Positions 8,502-16,010 of a DNA stretch of 16,607 nucleotides are shown piece by piece. The stretch spans positions 1-16,607 of the forward strand of contig CAZTNW010000011.1 in NCBI GenBank assembly GCA_964614945.1. The letters run 5' to 3'. The position numbers and the translations under genes were made by a program. Below the pieces are notes generated by a model. That model did not search any database. It was not told the origin of the DNA and was given only the letters and a program-made list of their open reading frames with translations. The DNA is from CAZTNW01 sp964614945 (lineage in GTDB: Bacteria; Caldisericota; JANLFM01). Position 1 is the stretch's first letter. Each line of letters begins with the position of its first letter.

Positions 8502-8784
8502 CTGGTGTTAATTAATGATCCTGTTTGTTTCAAGAATCTGGTTCATGTATTAAACAGCCTCGCAGGGAACTACGGCAAAAGAATAATTGTTTCAACTCTC
8601 CCCCAGAACAAGAAAGAAGATCGAATCAGAGAATATTACGCTAAGCAATTTGGTTGAAATAATGAAGCCATTCTCTTTTACTGACTATGTACGATTAGAA
8701 CTTGATGCAATTGCAGTTTTATCCGATAGAGGCACAATAACTGAAGAATCGTCAATCTCGAATTTCCCTGCCTTGAATATAAGG
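8502..8784 (+). pseudogene. Remnant of a non-hydrolysing UDP-GlcNAc 2-epimerase (FnlC/WbpI/CapG type)
   Basis: Two adjacent frames together spell the central-to-late part of a WecB-superfamily epimerase. From 8502 one frame gives NDPVCFKNLVHVLNSLAGNYGKRIIVST. After a run of five C at 8600-8604 the reading moves to another frame with PRTRKKIES, MKPFSFTDYVRLELDAIAVLSD, GTITEESS and NFPALNIR. In the family these correspond to the stretch from VSAHREENxD through HPRTRKRIE to SGTITEESSILNFPALNIR, so about 90 of some 380 residues survive. A stop precedes 8502, so the N-terminus is missing, and the C-terminus (HERPEG onward) is cut exactly where an IS3 remnant begins. One extra C explains the frameshift. 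FnlC-type enzymes make UDP-FucNAc precursors and WbpI-type enzymes act on UDP-GlcNAc(3NAc)A; the fragment resembles both. It cannot encode a working enzyme. A short frame with a GGGG leader lies between it and the amidotransferase stop (8462-8515) and is not recognisable. Confidence 0.8.
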
Positions 8785-9060
8785 AGGATGACCGCCTGAT
8801 TGAGAGTTCATGGGGTCAGGAGGTAAATGTGAAGCGAGTCAAGAAGCTTTTCAGATGTCTGGGACTTCAGGCCATTTATCCCCATAAGAGGAGATGTTTT
8901 TCCTCTCCCGGCCATAAGCTTTACCCCTGCTCGTATAAATATCTTACAGTCAGTGGAGCCAGGCAGAGCCTTAGTATTTACTTTTATTTCTACAACATAG
9001 AGCGGCTTCGTCAGGGCTTAGGCTATCGGACACCATCTGAGGTCTGTTTTGGAGCTTCAC
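8781..9060 (+). mobile_element. Internally deleted IS3-family orfB remnant, copy A
   Basis: The frame from about 8784 to 9092 (a GTG at 8829 could start it) carries the start and end of an IS3/IS150-type orfB transposase but not the middle. The HTH_21-like N-terminal part is EVNVKRVKKLFRCLGLQAIYPHKRR. It joins almost directly to the C-terminal rve-end YFYFYNIERLRQGLGYRTPSEVCFG. The DDE catalytic core of roughly 150 residues that should separate them is absent, so the protein would be inactive. The element interrupts the upstream epimerase gene right after its NIR motif. A diverged second copy with the same internal deletion lies at 16011-16285. No terminal inverted repeats are visible, so the limits given are the limits of similarity between the two copies. 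Confidence 0.8.
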
Positions 9061-9220
9061 ATCAAGATGAAAAAGATTTATCAATTTGTTAATAATAAGT
9101 CGAAACAGGAAGGTCATAAGTGCACCTTATATGAACCCTTTTTCTATCCAAACCAAGGGGAGTACCTGATCTCCTTTTGTTTAAGAATTTGATATTTTTA
9201 TATATGCCTGTTCTCACACT

Positions 9221-9232
9221 TGTCCAAAATAA
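9221..9232. repeat. IS4-family left inverted repeat
   Basis: TGTCCAAAATAA is the exact reverse complement of 10559-10570 and lies about 70 bases before the transposase start. Confidence 0.65.
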
Positions 9233-9304
9233 GTTTCAGAAAAACTCCGACCTCGGTAAGATAAGATGTTATCTAAATTTACCTTAGGAGGTCGGAGGAC
9301 AGAC

Positions 9305-10456
9305 ATGATTAAGTATGGCAGCCTTTTCGGCCAATTGCTATCACTTTTCCCGCGTCTGGAGTTTGAGCGTCTTGTCAAGCAGACTGATACCGAATACGCT
9401 GCCAAAGGGTTCTCCAGTTGGGGGCATTATGTGGCGATGCTTTTTTGTCAACTGGGGCAAGCCCATTCTCTGCAGGAGATCTGTAACAGTCTGGCCAGTT
9501 GTTTTGGCAAGCTGCGGCATTTAGGGATTAGTCACGGTCCGAAGCGATCTACCTTAGCCCATGCCAATGAGCACCGCTCCTGGGAACTGTTTGAGAAGGT
9601 GTTTTATGGGCTGTTGGCGAGATACCGGGGAGAATTCATCGGGAAGACCAAATTTCGCTTCAAGAACAAGCTCCTGAGGTTTGATGCGACGGTCATCGAA
9701 CTATGGGCCAGTCTTTTTGACTGGGCCAAGTTTCGGAGGACCAAAGGGGCGGTGAAACTGCATTTGCTCCTGGATTATCAAGGTTATCTTCCTAAGTATG
9801 CCCACATCACTGAGGGCAGGGGTCATGAGGAAGCTTGCTTTTTCCCCGTGGAGCGGTAGTGGTTATTGACCGGGGAGCCGTAGATTATAAGCTCTTTGGC
9901 GATTGGACTGAAGATGGGGTGTATTTTGTGACCCGGCTGAAAGATAAGGCCAGCTACCGGGTGGTCAAGCGGCTTCGGGTGCCGGAGAATCGCCACATCC
10001 TGAAAGACCAGATTATTCGATTCACGGGTTTTTATGCTGAGAGGGACTGTCCTTATCTGTTGAGGAAGATCGAGGCTTGGGATAGAAAAAAAAGAACTGA
10101 TCATCCTTTTAACCAATCATCTGGAGTTTGGAGCGACTACCATCTCGGCAATTTACAAGGACAGATGGCAAATAGAAATCTTTTTTAAGATCCTGAAACA
10201 GAACCTGCGGATCAAAACATTTGTGGGGACATCAACCAATGCACTCAAGATTCAGATTTGGACAGCATTGATCGCCATCCTGCTTTTGAAGTATCTTAAG
10301 TTCTGCTCCCAGTAAAACTGCTCCTTAAGCAATCTGGTGGCGTTTTCGAGGCTAAATCTCTTCACTTACAGAGATTTATGGGAATGGATTGACCGGCCAA
10401 CTGAGCCGCCACCTCTAGCGCAGGGAGCTGAGCAATTAGCTTCGAGTTTTGTTTAA
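9305..10456 (+). pseudogene. IS4-family DDE transposase, broken by two frameshifts and a stop
   Basis: The start ATG at 9305 has GGAGG (9294-9298) six bases upstream. The first frame gives MIKYGSLFGQLLSLFPR, GFSSWGHYVAMLFCQL and FDATVIEL (first catalytic Asp), and ends in GHEEACFF at about 9845. The reading then continues one frame back with PRGAVVVIDRG (second Asp) to IEAWDRKK. At the eight-A run 10086-10093 it returns to the original frame with ELIILLTNHLEFGATT and the YKDRWQIEIFFKILKQN segment that holds the catalytic Glu. An in-frame TAA at 10313 then interrupts the protein, although the C-terminal part (SLSNLVAF to EQLASSFV) remains readable to the stop at 10454-10456. The total coding length of about 383 codons fits the family. 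With three lesions it is very probably inactive. GC content looks higher than in the sugar genes. Confidence 0.88.
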
Positions 10457-10574
10457 TTGGACAGCAGATGAATACAAAGAATGACAACCTGGTTTTGGAA
10501 ATGGGGACAATCTTGTCGAATTGCCCTGTAAAAAAGGAGAATAACCTATGATTTCATTTTATTTTGGACAGCAG
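10457..10574. repeat. 11-bp direct repeat at the right end of the IS4 element
   Basis: TTGGACAGCAG occurs at 10457-10467 and again at 10564-10574. Between the copies is a 27-codon frame (10468-10551) and a GGAG-led ATG at 10548 that stops after nine codons. I recognise no gene there. The repeat makes the exact right end of the IS ambiguous. Confidence 0.5.
10559..10570. repeat. IS4-family right inverted repeat
   Basis: TTATTTTGGACA is the exact reverse complement of the left repeat at 9221-9232 and lies about 100 bases after the transposase stop. Confidence 0.6.
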
Positions 10575-10663
10575 TGATTTGTTCTCTTCCTTTAAGGCAT
10601 TATGGTTGGTTATCTTTTGATACCATTTTTCAATCTAATAGAACAGGAGATACTATATAAATT

Positions 10664-12778
10664 ATGAAACAACTCATCCAGTCCTTTAAAACAGGAGAAA
10701 CCATATTAGAAGAAGTTCCGGTGCCACAGGTGAGACGTGGATATCTATTGATACAAACTACGCGGAGTCTGGTTTCGTCGGGCACGGAACGTATGCTAGT
10801 GGAATTCGGGAAATCAAACTATCTGCAAAAAGCCAAGCAACAGCCGGACAAAGTTAAACAAGTATTGGATAAATTGAAGACCGATGGACTGATGCCGACC
10901 ATCCGGTCCGTTTTTAATAAACTTGATGAACCAGTGCCGCTTGGTTATTGTAATGTGGGCAAGGTAATTGCCGTTGGCGAAGGCGTGAGTGGGTATGAGG
11001 TTGGCGACCGGGTTGTTTCCAACGGTGCCCATGCGGAATATGTTTGTGTGCCGAAAAATCTAGTTGCTCATGTGCCTGACAATGTAAGTGATGAAGAAGC
11101 TGCATTTACGGTTGTAGGTTCTATCGGTCTACAAGGTGTTCGGCTACTAAATCCTGCCTTTGGAGAAATGATTGTGGTAATCGGATTGGGATTAATCGGA
11201 CTTCTCACGGCACAATTTCTGAAAGCGAACGGTTGCAAAGTGATCGGTTGCGATTTAAACGAAGAAAAACTTGCTTTGGCCGAAAAATGGGGGATTATTG
11301 CCTTTAATTCCGGTAAAGGTGACGTAGTGAAGTTTGTAGAGGAACACAACAGCAACGTTGGCGCAGATGGTGTAATCATTACCGCTTCGGCTCATACTAA
11401 CACCATTATATCTCAAGCAGCACGAATGAGCCGCAAACGAGGGAAAATAGTTTTGGTGGGAGTTGTCGGGCTGAATATCAATAGGGCAGACTTTTATGAA
11501 AAGGAACTCACGTTTCAGGTTTCTTGTTCATATGGACCCGGCAGATACGACGATAATTATGAAAACAAAGGAAATGATTACCCTTTGCCGTATGTAAGAT
11601 GGACAGTACAACGCAATTTTAATGCTGTGCTTTATGCTCTTTCTAAAGAGATGTTGCAGGTAAAGGAGATGATTACGGAAACTGTCCCCCTGAATGAATA
11701 CAAGCGGATTTATGAAGATATTGGATCTCATAAGTCGATTGCTTATATTCTGAAATATAACGAAAAAGAATTGCGCCAGCCTACTCACTCCGTAAAGCTT
11801 GCATCAAACAATTTTAAAGGCTCAAAAGGGGTGGTTGGCATTATCGGAGCTGGCAATTTTACAAAAATGACCTTGTTACCGGCTTTAAAGAAAAGTGGCG
11901 CACGTCTTAAATATATTGCTAGTCAGGGAGGATTAAGCAGCACGTTACTGGCAAAAAAATATGGAATTATGATTTCCACAACTGATTATAAAGAGATAAT
12001 CAAGGACGAGGATGTAGATTTGGTATTTATTACCACGCGCCATAATCTTCATGCTGAAATGGTTATTGAATCCCTGAACGCTGGGAAAAATGTATTTGTA
12101 GAAAAGCCGTTGGCATTGAATGAGAAAGAATTAGAAAGAATAATAATATCATACCAGAAGTCCGGCAAAACATTAACAGTAGGTTTCAACCGAAGATTTT
12201 CACCCCATATCGAGAAAATAAAAAGCATCGTTGGTAATGCACAGATGAACGTAATTGTTACGATAAATGCTGGATATATTCCTTCCAATGCATGGGTTCA
12301 TGATATGAAGGTTGGCGGTGGGCGTATCATTGGTGAAGCATGCCACCACATAGATCTTATCAGTTATCTGATAGGTAGCAGGGTGGAAGCCCTATGCATG
12401 AATGCAATGGGTACAAATCCTGAGGAGAACACAGACAATGCAAATATTTTATTGAAATATGAAAATGGCTCCACGGGCGTTGTAAATTATTTTTCCAATG
12501 GATCTAAAGCCTATTGTAAGGAAAGAATAGAGATATTTTCGCAGGGACGTACATTCATTGTGGATAATTTCCGTAAAACTAAAGCTTTTGGCGTAAAAGG
12601 CTTTAAGAAAATGAAAACGACCATTGATAAAGGCCACAAAAACCTGTTCTGTCGGCTGATAAAGGCCGTGCAATCGGGAGGTGACGCGTTAATTCCTTTT
12701 GAAAGCATCGTAAATACAACCGAGGCCACCATTGCTGTCATAAAAAGCCTGAAGGAAAACAAGTGGATTAATATTTAG
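10664..12778 (+). CDS. Two-domain oxidoreductase: MDR dehydrogenase fused to Gfo/Idh/MocA
   Basis: This is a fusion of two NAD(P)-dependent oxidoreductase modules, found in polysaccharide loci and often named bi-domain-containing oxidoreductase; its substrate is not established. Residues about 1-365 are a zinc-alcohol-dehydrogenase-like (MDR) domain with VPLGYCNVGKVIAVGEGV, GDRVVSNGAHAEY and the Rossmann motif GLGLIGLLTAQ near residue 173. The usual CGTD/GHE zinc and catalytic positions are replaced (SSGTER, GYCN), so it is probably not a classical zinc dehydrogenase. From about residue 389 a second Rossmann domain opens with GVVGIIGAGNFTKM, followed by VFITTRHNLHAEMV, the EKPLA motif (about 479-483) and GGGRIIGEACHHIDL (about 552-566), all typical of Gfo/Idh/MocA enzymes. 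The 704-residue length fits the fusion. Two bases separate it from the heparinase-like gene, so they form an operon. The nearest GGAG is 14 bases upstream, too far to be a good ribosome site. Confidence 0.92.
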   Translation: MKQLIQSFKTGETILEEVPVPQVRRGYLLIQTTRSLVSSGTERMLVEFGKSNYLQKAKQQPDKVKQVLDKLKTDGLMPTIRSVFNKLDEPVPLGYCNVGKVIAVGEGVSGYEVGDRVVSNGAHAEYVCVPKNLVAHVPDNVSDEEAAFTVVGSIGLQGVRLLNPAFGEMIVVIGLGLIGLLTAQFLKANGCKVIGCDLNEEKLALAEKWGIIAFNSGKGDVVKFVEEHNSNVGADGVIITASAHTNTIISQAARMSRKRGKIVLVGVVGLNINRADFYEKELTFQVSCSYGPGRYDDNYENKGNDYPLPYVRWTVQRNFNAVLYALSKEMLQVKEMITETVPLNEYKRIYEDIGSHKSIAYILKYNEKELRQPTHSVKLASNNFKGSKGVVGIIGAGNFTKMTLLPALKKSGARLKYIASQGGLSSTLLAKKYGIMISTTDYKEIIKDEDVDLVFITTRHNLHAEMVIESLNAGKNVFVEKPLALNEKELERIIISYQKSGKTLTVGFNRRFSPHIEKIKSIVGNAQMNVIVTINAGYIPSNAWVHDMKVGGGRIIGEACHHIDLISYLIGSRVEALCMNAMGTNPEENTDNANILLKYENGSTGVVNYFSNGSKAYCKERIEIFSQGRTFIVDNFRKTKAFGVKGFKKMKTTIDKGHKNLFCRLIKAVQSGGDALIPFESIVNTTEATIAVIKSLKENKWINI

Positions 12779-12780
12779 CG

Positions 12781-14655
12781 ATGATTAAACAAGTTTTCGG
12801 CATTCTACGTAATATGGGAGTTCGATATGCTCTATACCGTTTTCGACATGAATTGGAAAAGCGGACAGGATTTTTAAAAACACGACATCCTCTAAACCCA
12901 CTAGTAAAAGCTTTTATTTCTCTTTCAGAATGGCAAAAATATCCGACCTCATTTGTAATTCCGGAGAGAGAAAAGCTCTCTATCCCAAAACAACCCAACA
13001 ACAGGCTTAGATTGCAAACAGAACGAATTTTAAATGGCGAAATTTGCTTTTTCAGCTGGGATTGGAAAAAGTTAGGTATGGGGTATGATTGGGTTACCAA
13101 TCCAGATTCTGGATTTCGATACGATATAAATAAGCATTGGTCTGAAATTCCTGATTTCTCTTATGAAGCAGGTGATATAAAATATGTGTGGGAAAAATCG
13201 CGTTTTACTTATCTGCTGACAATCATACGAAACGATTATCATAATGATGATGATCACTCCGAGTTTGTCTTTTCAGAAATAGAAAGCTGGATAGATGCAA
13301 ATCCGGTGAATCAAGGACCAAATTGGCGATGCAGTCAGGAAATATCGTTACGCATTTTTAACTGGTGCTATGCTCTATCTTTTTATAAACATTCCCCCGC
13401 TCTTACCGAACGGCGCTGGTATAAAATACAACATGTGATTTATTGGTCACTTCATCACGTATATCATCACATCGATTTTTCCCGCATTGCTGTGCGTAAC
13501 AATCATGCCCTCACCGAAACACTTTTTTTAGCATTAAGCAATTTGCTTTTCCCTTTTATTCCAGAGACACTGAAATGGGCAAGAAAAGGGCGCAAATGGT
13601 TTGAAGAGGAAGTTGATTGTCAGATTTATGAGGACGGAACTTACCTGCAGTTTTCCATGAACTATCACCGTGTGGTTATTCAACTATTGACTTTAGGTAT
13701 ATCCATGACAGAAAAACATCAAAAGTTTTTTTCGCGTAAAACATATGACAAAGCATATAAAAGTCTGAATTTTTTGTATCAATGTCTACAAGAAGAAAAT
13801 GGTTTTTTACCTAATTACGGAGCCAATGACAGCGCATGGTTCTTCCCCTTATCGGACACGGATTATGGCGACTTTCGTCCTCAGTTGAACTCACTCCATA
13901 GAATGTTGACTGGGAAATACCTTTATGAGAATAGAAATATCAAAGAAGAAGCTTTGTGGATGGGTGCCGAAAATTATATTAGAAAACATTATTACTCTGT
14001 TTTGAAAAAGCAAAGAGGTGCTTTGGAATTTCCAGCTGGTGGATATTATATAATCCGAGAAGAAAATACGTTCACTTTTATAAAATGTGGAAAATATAAA
14101 GACAGACCTTCTCACGCCGATAATTTGCACATAGATATTTGGCACAAAGGAAGAAACATTTTGTGTGATGGGGGTTCTTATAAGTATAATACGGAAGAGA
14201 AACTCGTAAAGTATTTTTCTGGTACTGAATCTCATAATACGGTGATGCTGGAAGACTGCAGCCAAATGATGAAAGGCCCTCATTTTACCTGGTTTAATTG
14301 GACACAAGCTTTATTTGCCGAACTCATTGAAAACGAAGAGGAATATATATTCATAGGAAAGGTGAAATGCTTTACTTATTTAAACAACAACATAGTTCAT
14401 AAACGAACCATAAAGAAAATAAAAAATCAAAACATTTGGTGTATAAGAGATGAAATTATTGAAAAACCTTCTAGAATGACTATGAGACAACTCTGGCATG
14501 TACCTGAAGAAAATATTTGTCTTTATTCGAAAGGGAATCAGTACTTTGTTCAGCAAGGATGCAGATCGGTCTGCTACGGGCAAAAAGAAGAAATCAAGCA
14601 AGTTGAATATCGAACGCGAAGCAATGTCATTGAAACCAAGATAAGCTTGATATGA
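12781..14655 (+). CDS. Heparinase II/III-like (alginate lyase family) protein
   Basis: This is a polysaccharide-lyase-like protein of the heparinase II/III superfamily, 624 residues, with an all-helical N-terminal toroid and a C-terminal beta domain. The helical part includes FNWCYALSFYKHSP, RIAVRNNHALTETLFLALSNLLFPF (about 237-261) and NYHRVVIQLLTL, which carry Asn, His and Tyr residues of the kind used in catalysis. YGANDSAWFFPLS follows near residue 343. The C-terminal domain has RPSHADNLHIDIW (about 442-454), GRNILCDGGSYKYN and GTESHNTVMLED, matching the Hepar_II_III region. The N-terminus (MIKQVFGILRNMGVRY) is basic and amphipathic without a recognisable signal peptide, so the protein may be cytoplasmic. 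It starts two bases after the oxidoreductase stop and overlaps the next gene by four bases. Its role in a biosynthetic locus is not known; editing or cleavage of the glycan is inference. Confidence 0.9.
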   Translation: MIKQVFGILRNMGVRYALYRFRHELEKRTGFLKTRHPLNPLVKAFISLSEWQKYPTSFVIPEREKLSIPKQPNNRLRLQTERILNGEICFFSWDWKKLGMGYDWVTNPDSGFRYDINKHWSEIPDFSYEAGDIKYVWEKSRFTYLLTIIRNDYHNDDDHSEFVFSEIESWIDANPVNQGPNWRCSQEISLRIFNWCYALSFYKHSPALTERRWYKIQHVIYWSLHHVYHHIDFSRIAVRNNHALTETLFLALSNLLFPFIPETLKWARKGRKWFEEEVDCQIYEDGTYLQFSMNYHRVVIQLLTLGISMTEKHQKFFSRKTYDKAYKSLNFLYQCLQEENGFLPNYGANDSAWFFPLSDTDYGDFRPQLNSLHRMLTGKYLYENRNIKEEALWMGAENYIRKHYYSVLKKQRGALEFPAGGYYIIREENTFTFIKCGKYKDRPSHADNLHIDIWHKGRNILCDGGSYKYNTEEKLVKYFSGTESHNTVMLEDCSQMMKGPHFTWFNWTQALFAELIENEEEYIFIGKVKCFTYLNNNIVHKRTIKKIKNQNIWCIRDEIIEKPSRMTMRQLWHVPEENICLYSKGNQYFVQQGCRSVCYGQKEEIKQVEYRTRSNVIETKISLI

Positions 14656-15875
14656 ATGTATTATACTTTCATCAACATTTCACTACCCCCTATATTGGCG
14701 GGGGTACACGTTCGTATGAGTTTTCAAAGAAACTAATAGAACGTGGTCACCAAGTTACAGTTGTATGCGGAGAAACTGCAAAACTGAGTCTGTTGCCTAT
14801 GCAGACAAAAGGAATATCACGGGGTGATGTAGACGGAATAGACGTAATCCAGATTAATTTGCCTTATTCGAATATTGACAGGATTACCAAGAGAAGTCTG
14901 ATTTTTGTGAAATATGCGTGTAAGGGGATAGATATTGCACTGAAAGAGAATTATGATCTGCTTTTTGCAACTTCGACCCCCCTTACTGCAGGAATCCCGG
15001 GGGTATGGATGAAATGGTTTAGCAGAAAAAAGCTAAAATTTGTTTTTGAGGTCCGTGATCTTTGGCCTGAACTGCCAAAGGCGTTAGGGATGAAAAATCC
15101 ATTTTTGTTGGGGGCTATGGGTTTCCTGGAAAAACAGAATTACAGGCAAGCAGACGGATGTATCGGGCTTTCACCCGGTATTTGTGAAGGTATCCGAAAA
15201 AGATCACAGAAAAATCAAATTATCGAAATGATCCCAAATGGTTGTGATTTGGATATTTTCCATCCGAGCCATAGAGCAGAATTACAGCTGAAGGGAGTAT
15301 TACCTACTGATACAGTTGCTGTTTTCACCGGTACACATGGCAGGGCAAACGGATTGAATGCTGTATTAGATATGGCTGGAGAATTAAAAAAGCGTAAAAG
15401 AAAAGATATAAAAATAATTTTTATTGGAGATGGAAAAGAAAAGCCCCACCTGAAAGAACAGTCAAAAAAAATGGGACTTGATAATTGCCTATTCTTTGAT
15501 CCCATGCCTAAATCGAAACTGAAAAATATTGTAGCTTCAGCTGATATAGGGCTGATGGTATTAAAAAATGTTCCTGCGTTTTATTATGGGACATCTCCAA
15601 ATAAATTTTTTGATTATATAGCATCAGGGTTACCCGTTATAAATAATTATCCCGGCTGGTTGGCCGACATGATACACGAAAACAAATGTGGGGAGGTAGT
15701 ACCTCCTGATAATCCTGTTGCTTTTGCTGATGCTATGGAAAAACTTGCCGACGATCCGCATTTGCGGCAGACATATGGGTTCAATGCGCGAATACTGGCA
15801 GAAAAGAGTTTTTCGAGAGAGAATTTAGCAAATAAATTTGTCGATTTTCTTGAAAAAATTTACAATAAAAGCTAA
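14652..15875 (+). CDS. WbuB-like GT4 family glycosyltransferase
   Basis: This is a retaining GT-B glycosyltransferase of the WbuB-like GT4 subgroup. The named member, from the E. coli FucNAc-containing O-antigens, transfers FucNAc. The N-terminus MNVLYFHQHFTTPYIGGGTRSYEFSKKLIERGHQV is characteristic, as is FEVRDLWPELPKALG (about residues 134-148) and the NGCDLDIFHP linker between domains. The donor domain reads FTGTHGRANGLNAVL, IFIGDGKEKPHL, and ends with TSPNKFFDYIASGLPV (about 312-327), where this subgroup has FDY in place of the classical EX7E layout. At 407 residues it is full length. The start overlaps the heparinase-like stop as ATGA, and the initiating-transferase remnant begins ten bases after its own stop. 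Donor specificity is inferred only from the subgroup and from the nearby FnlC-type remnant. Confidence 0.92.
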   Translation: MNVLYFHQHFTTPYIGGGTRSYEFSKKLIERGHQVTVVCGETAKLSLLPMQTKGISRGDVDGIDVIQINLPYSNIDRITKRSLIFVKYACKGIDIALKENYDLLFATSTPLTAGIPGVWMKWFSRKKLKFVFEVRDLWPELPKALGMKNPFLLGAMGFLEKQNYRQADGCIGLSPGICEGIRKRSQKNQIIEMIPNGCDLDIFHPSHRAELQLKGVLPTDTVAVFTGTHGRANGLNAVLDMAGELKKRKRKDIKIIFIGDGKEKPHLKEQSKKMGLDNCLFFDPMPKSKLKNIVASADIGLMVLKNVPAFYYGTSPNKFFDYIASGLPVINNYPGWLADMIHENKCGEVVPPDNPVAFADAMEKLADDPHLRQTYGFNARILAEKSFSRENLANKFVDFLEKIYNKS

Positions 15876-15885
15876 TGTTAGCGGG

Positions 15886-16010
15886 ATGTACAAACGTTTT
15901 TTCAAACGTATTCCCGATTATTTTATATCATTAATCGGTTTAATCGTTCTTAGTTCATTTTTTAAGCCATACGGGTTTTGCTTTCGATAGCCAACAACGG
16001 ACCTGTTTTA
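15886..16010 (+). pseudogene. Truncated initiating sugar transferase (PglC/WcaJ type)
   Basis: The frame begins at an ATG ten bases after the WbuB-like stop with MYKRFFKRIPDYFISLIGLIVLSSFF. That is the typical basic-amphipathic start plus membrane hairpin of undecaprenyl-phosphate sugar-1-phosphate transferases (bacterial sugar transferase family). After a run of six T a second frame continues with LLSIANNGPV, which matches the end of the membrane hairpin and the beginning of the soluble domain (usually IANNGxPFF or SPGPVFF). About 40 residues in all survive. The rest, including the catalytic domain, is missing because the IS3 remnant copy B starts here. The position at the end of the WbuB operon is where such genes are usually found. 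The product would be non-functional, so chain initiation must come from another gene. Confidence 0.7.

Larger units (their letters stand above)
9221..10570 (+). mobile_element. Decayed IS4-family insertion sequence
   Basis: This element of about 1.35 kb is bounded by a perfect 12-base inverted repeat (9221-9232 and 10559-10570). It encloses one IS4-type transposase gene that starts close to the left end behind a strong ribosome site. Just outside the repeats are CACT (9217-9220) and the partly matching GCAGTG (10571-10576), so the original ends may extend a few bases further. A second near-copy of the right end (TTGGACAGCAG) lies at 10457-10467, directly after the transposase stop. The true right boundary could therefore be there. 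TGTTCTC occurs outside both ends (9209-9215 and 10580-10586) but at unequal distances, so I do not claim a target duplication. Confidence 0.75.

Noticed and set aside
8587..8799. A 70-codon frame starting at TTG as a stand-alone small protein.
   Set aside because: Its sequence is the downstream half of the epimerase remnant, and its last residues run into the IS3 remnant. It is not an independent gene.
9155..9178. Hairpin AAGGGGAG / CTCCTTTT before the IS4 element, looking like a terminator.
   Set aside because: The stem relies on two G-U pairs, and the T run belongs to the stem rather than following it. No intact gene ends nearby.
9315..9524. Alternative-frame coding potential inside the IS4 transposase.
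   Set aside because: It overlaps the transposase frame completely, and the transposase frame carries the family motifs.
9835..10188. Separate small gene in the middle of the IS4 element.
   Set aside because: It contains the second catalytic Asp region of the transposase and connects to both flanking parts by frameshifts, so it is a transposase segment.
10468..10551. A 27-codon frame after the IS4 transposase.
   Set aside because: It has no recognisable motif and no ribosome site, and it lies between duplicated IS-end motifs. It is most likely chance.
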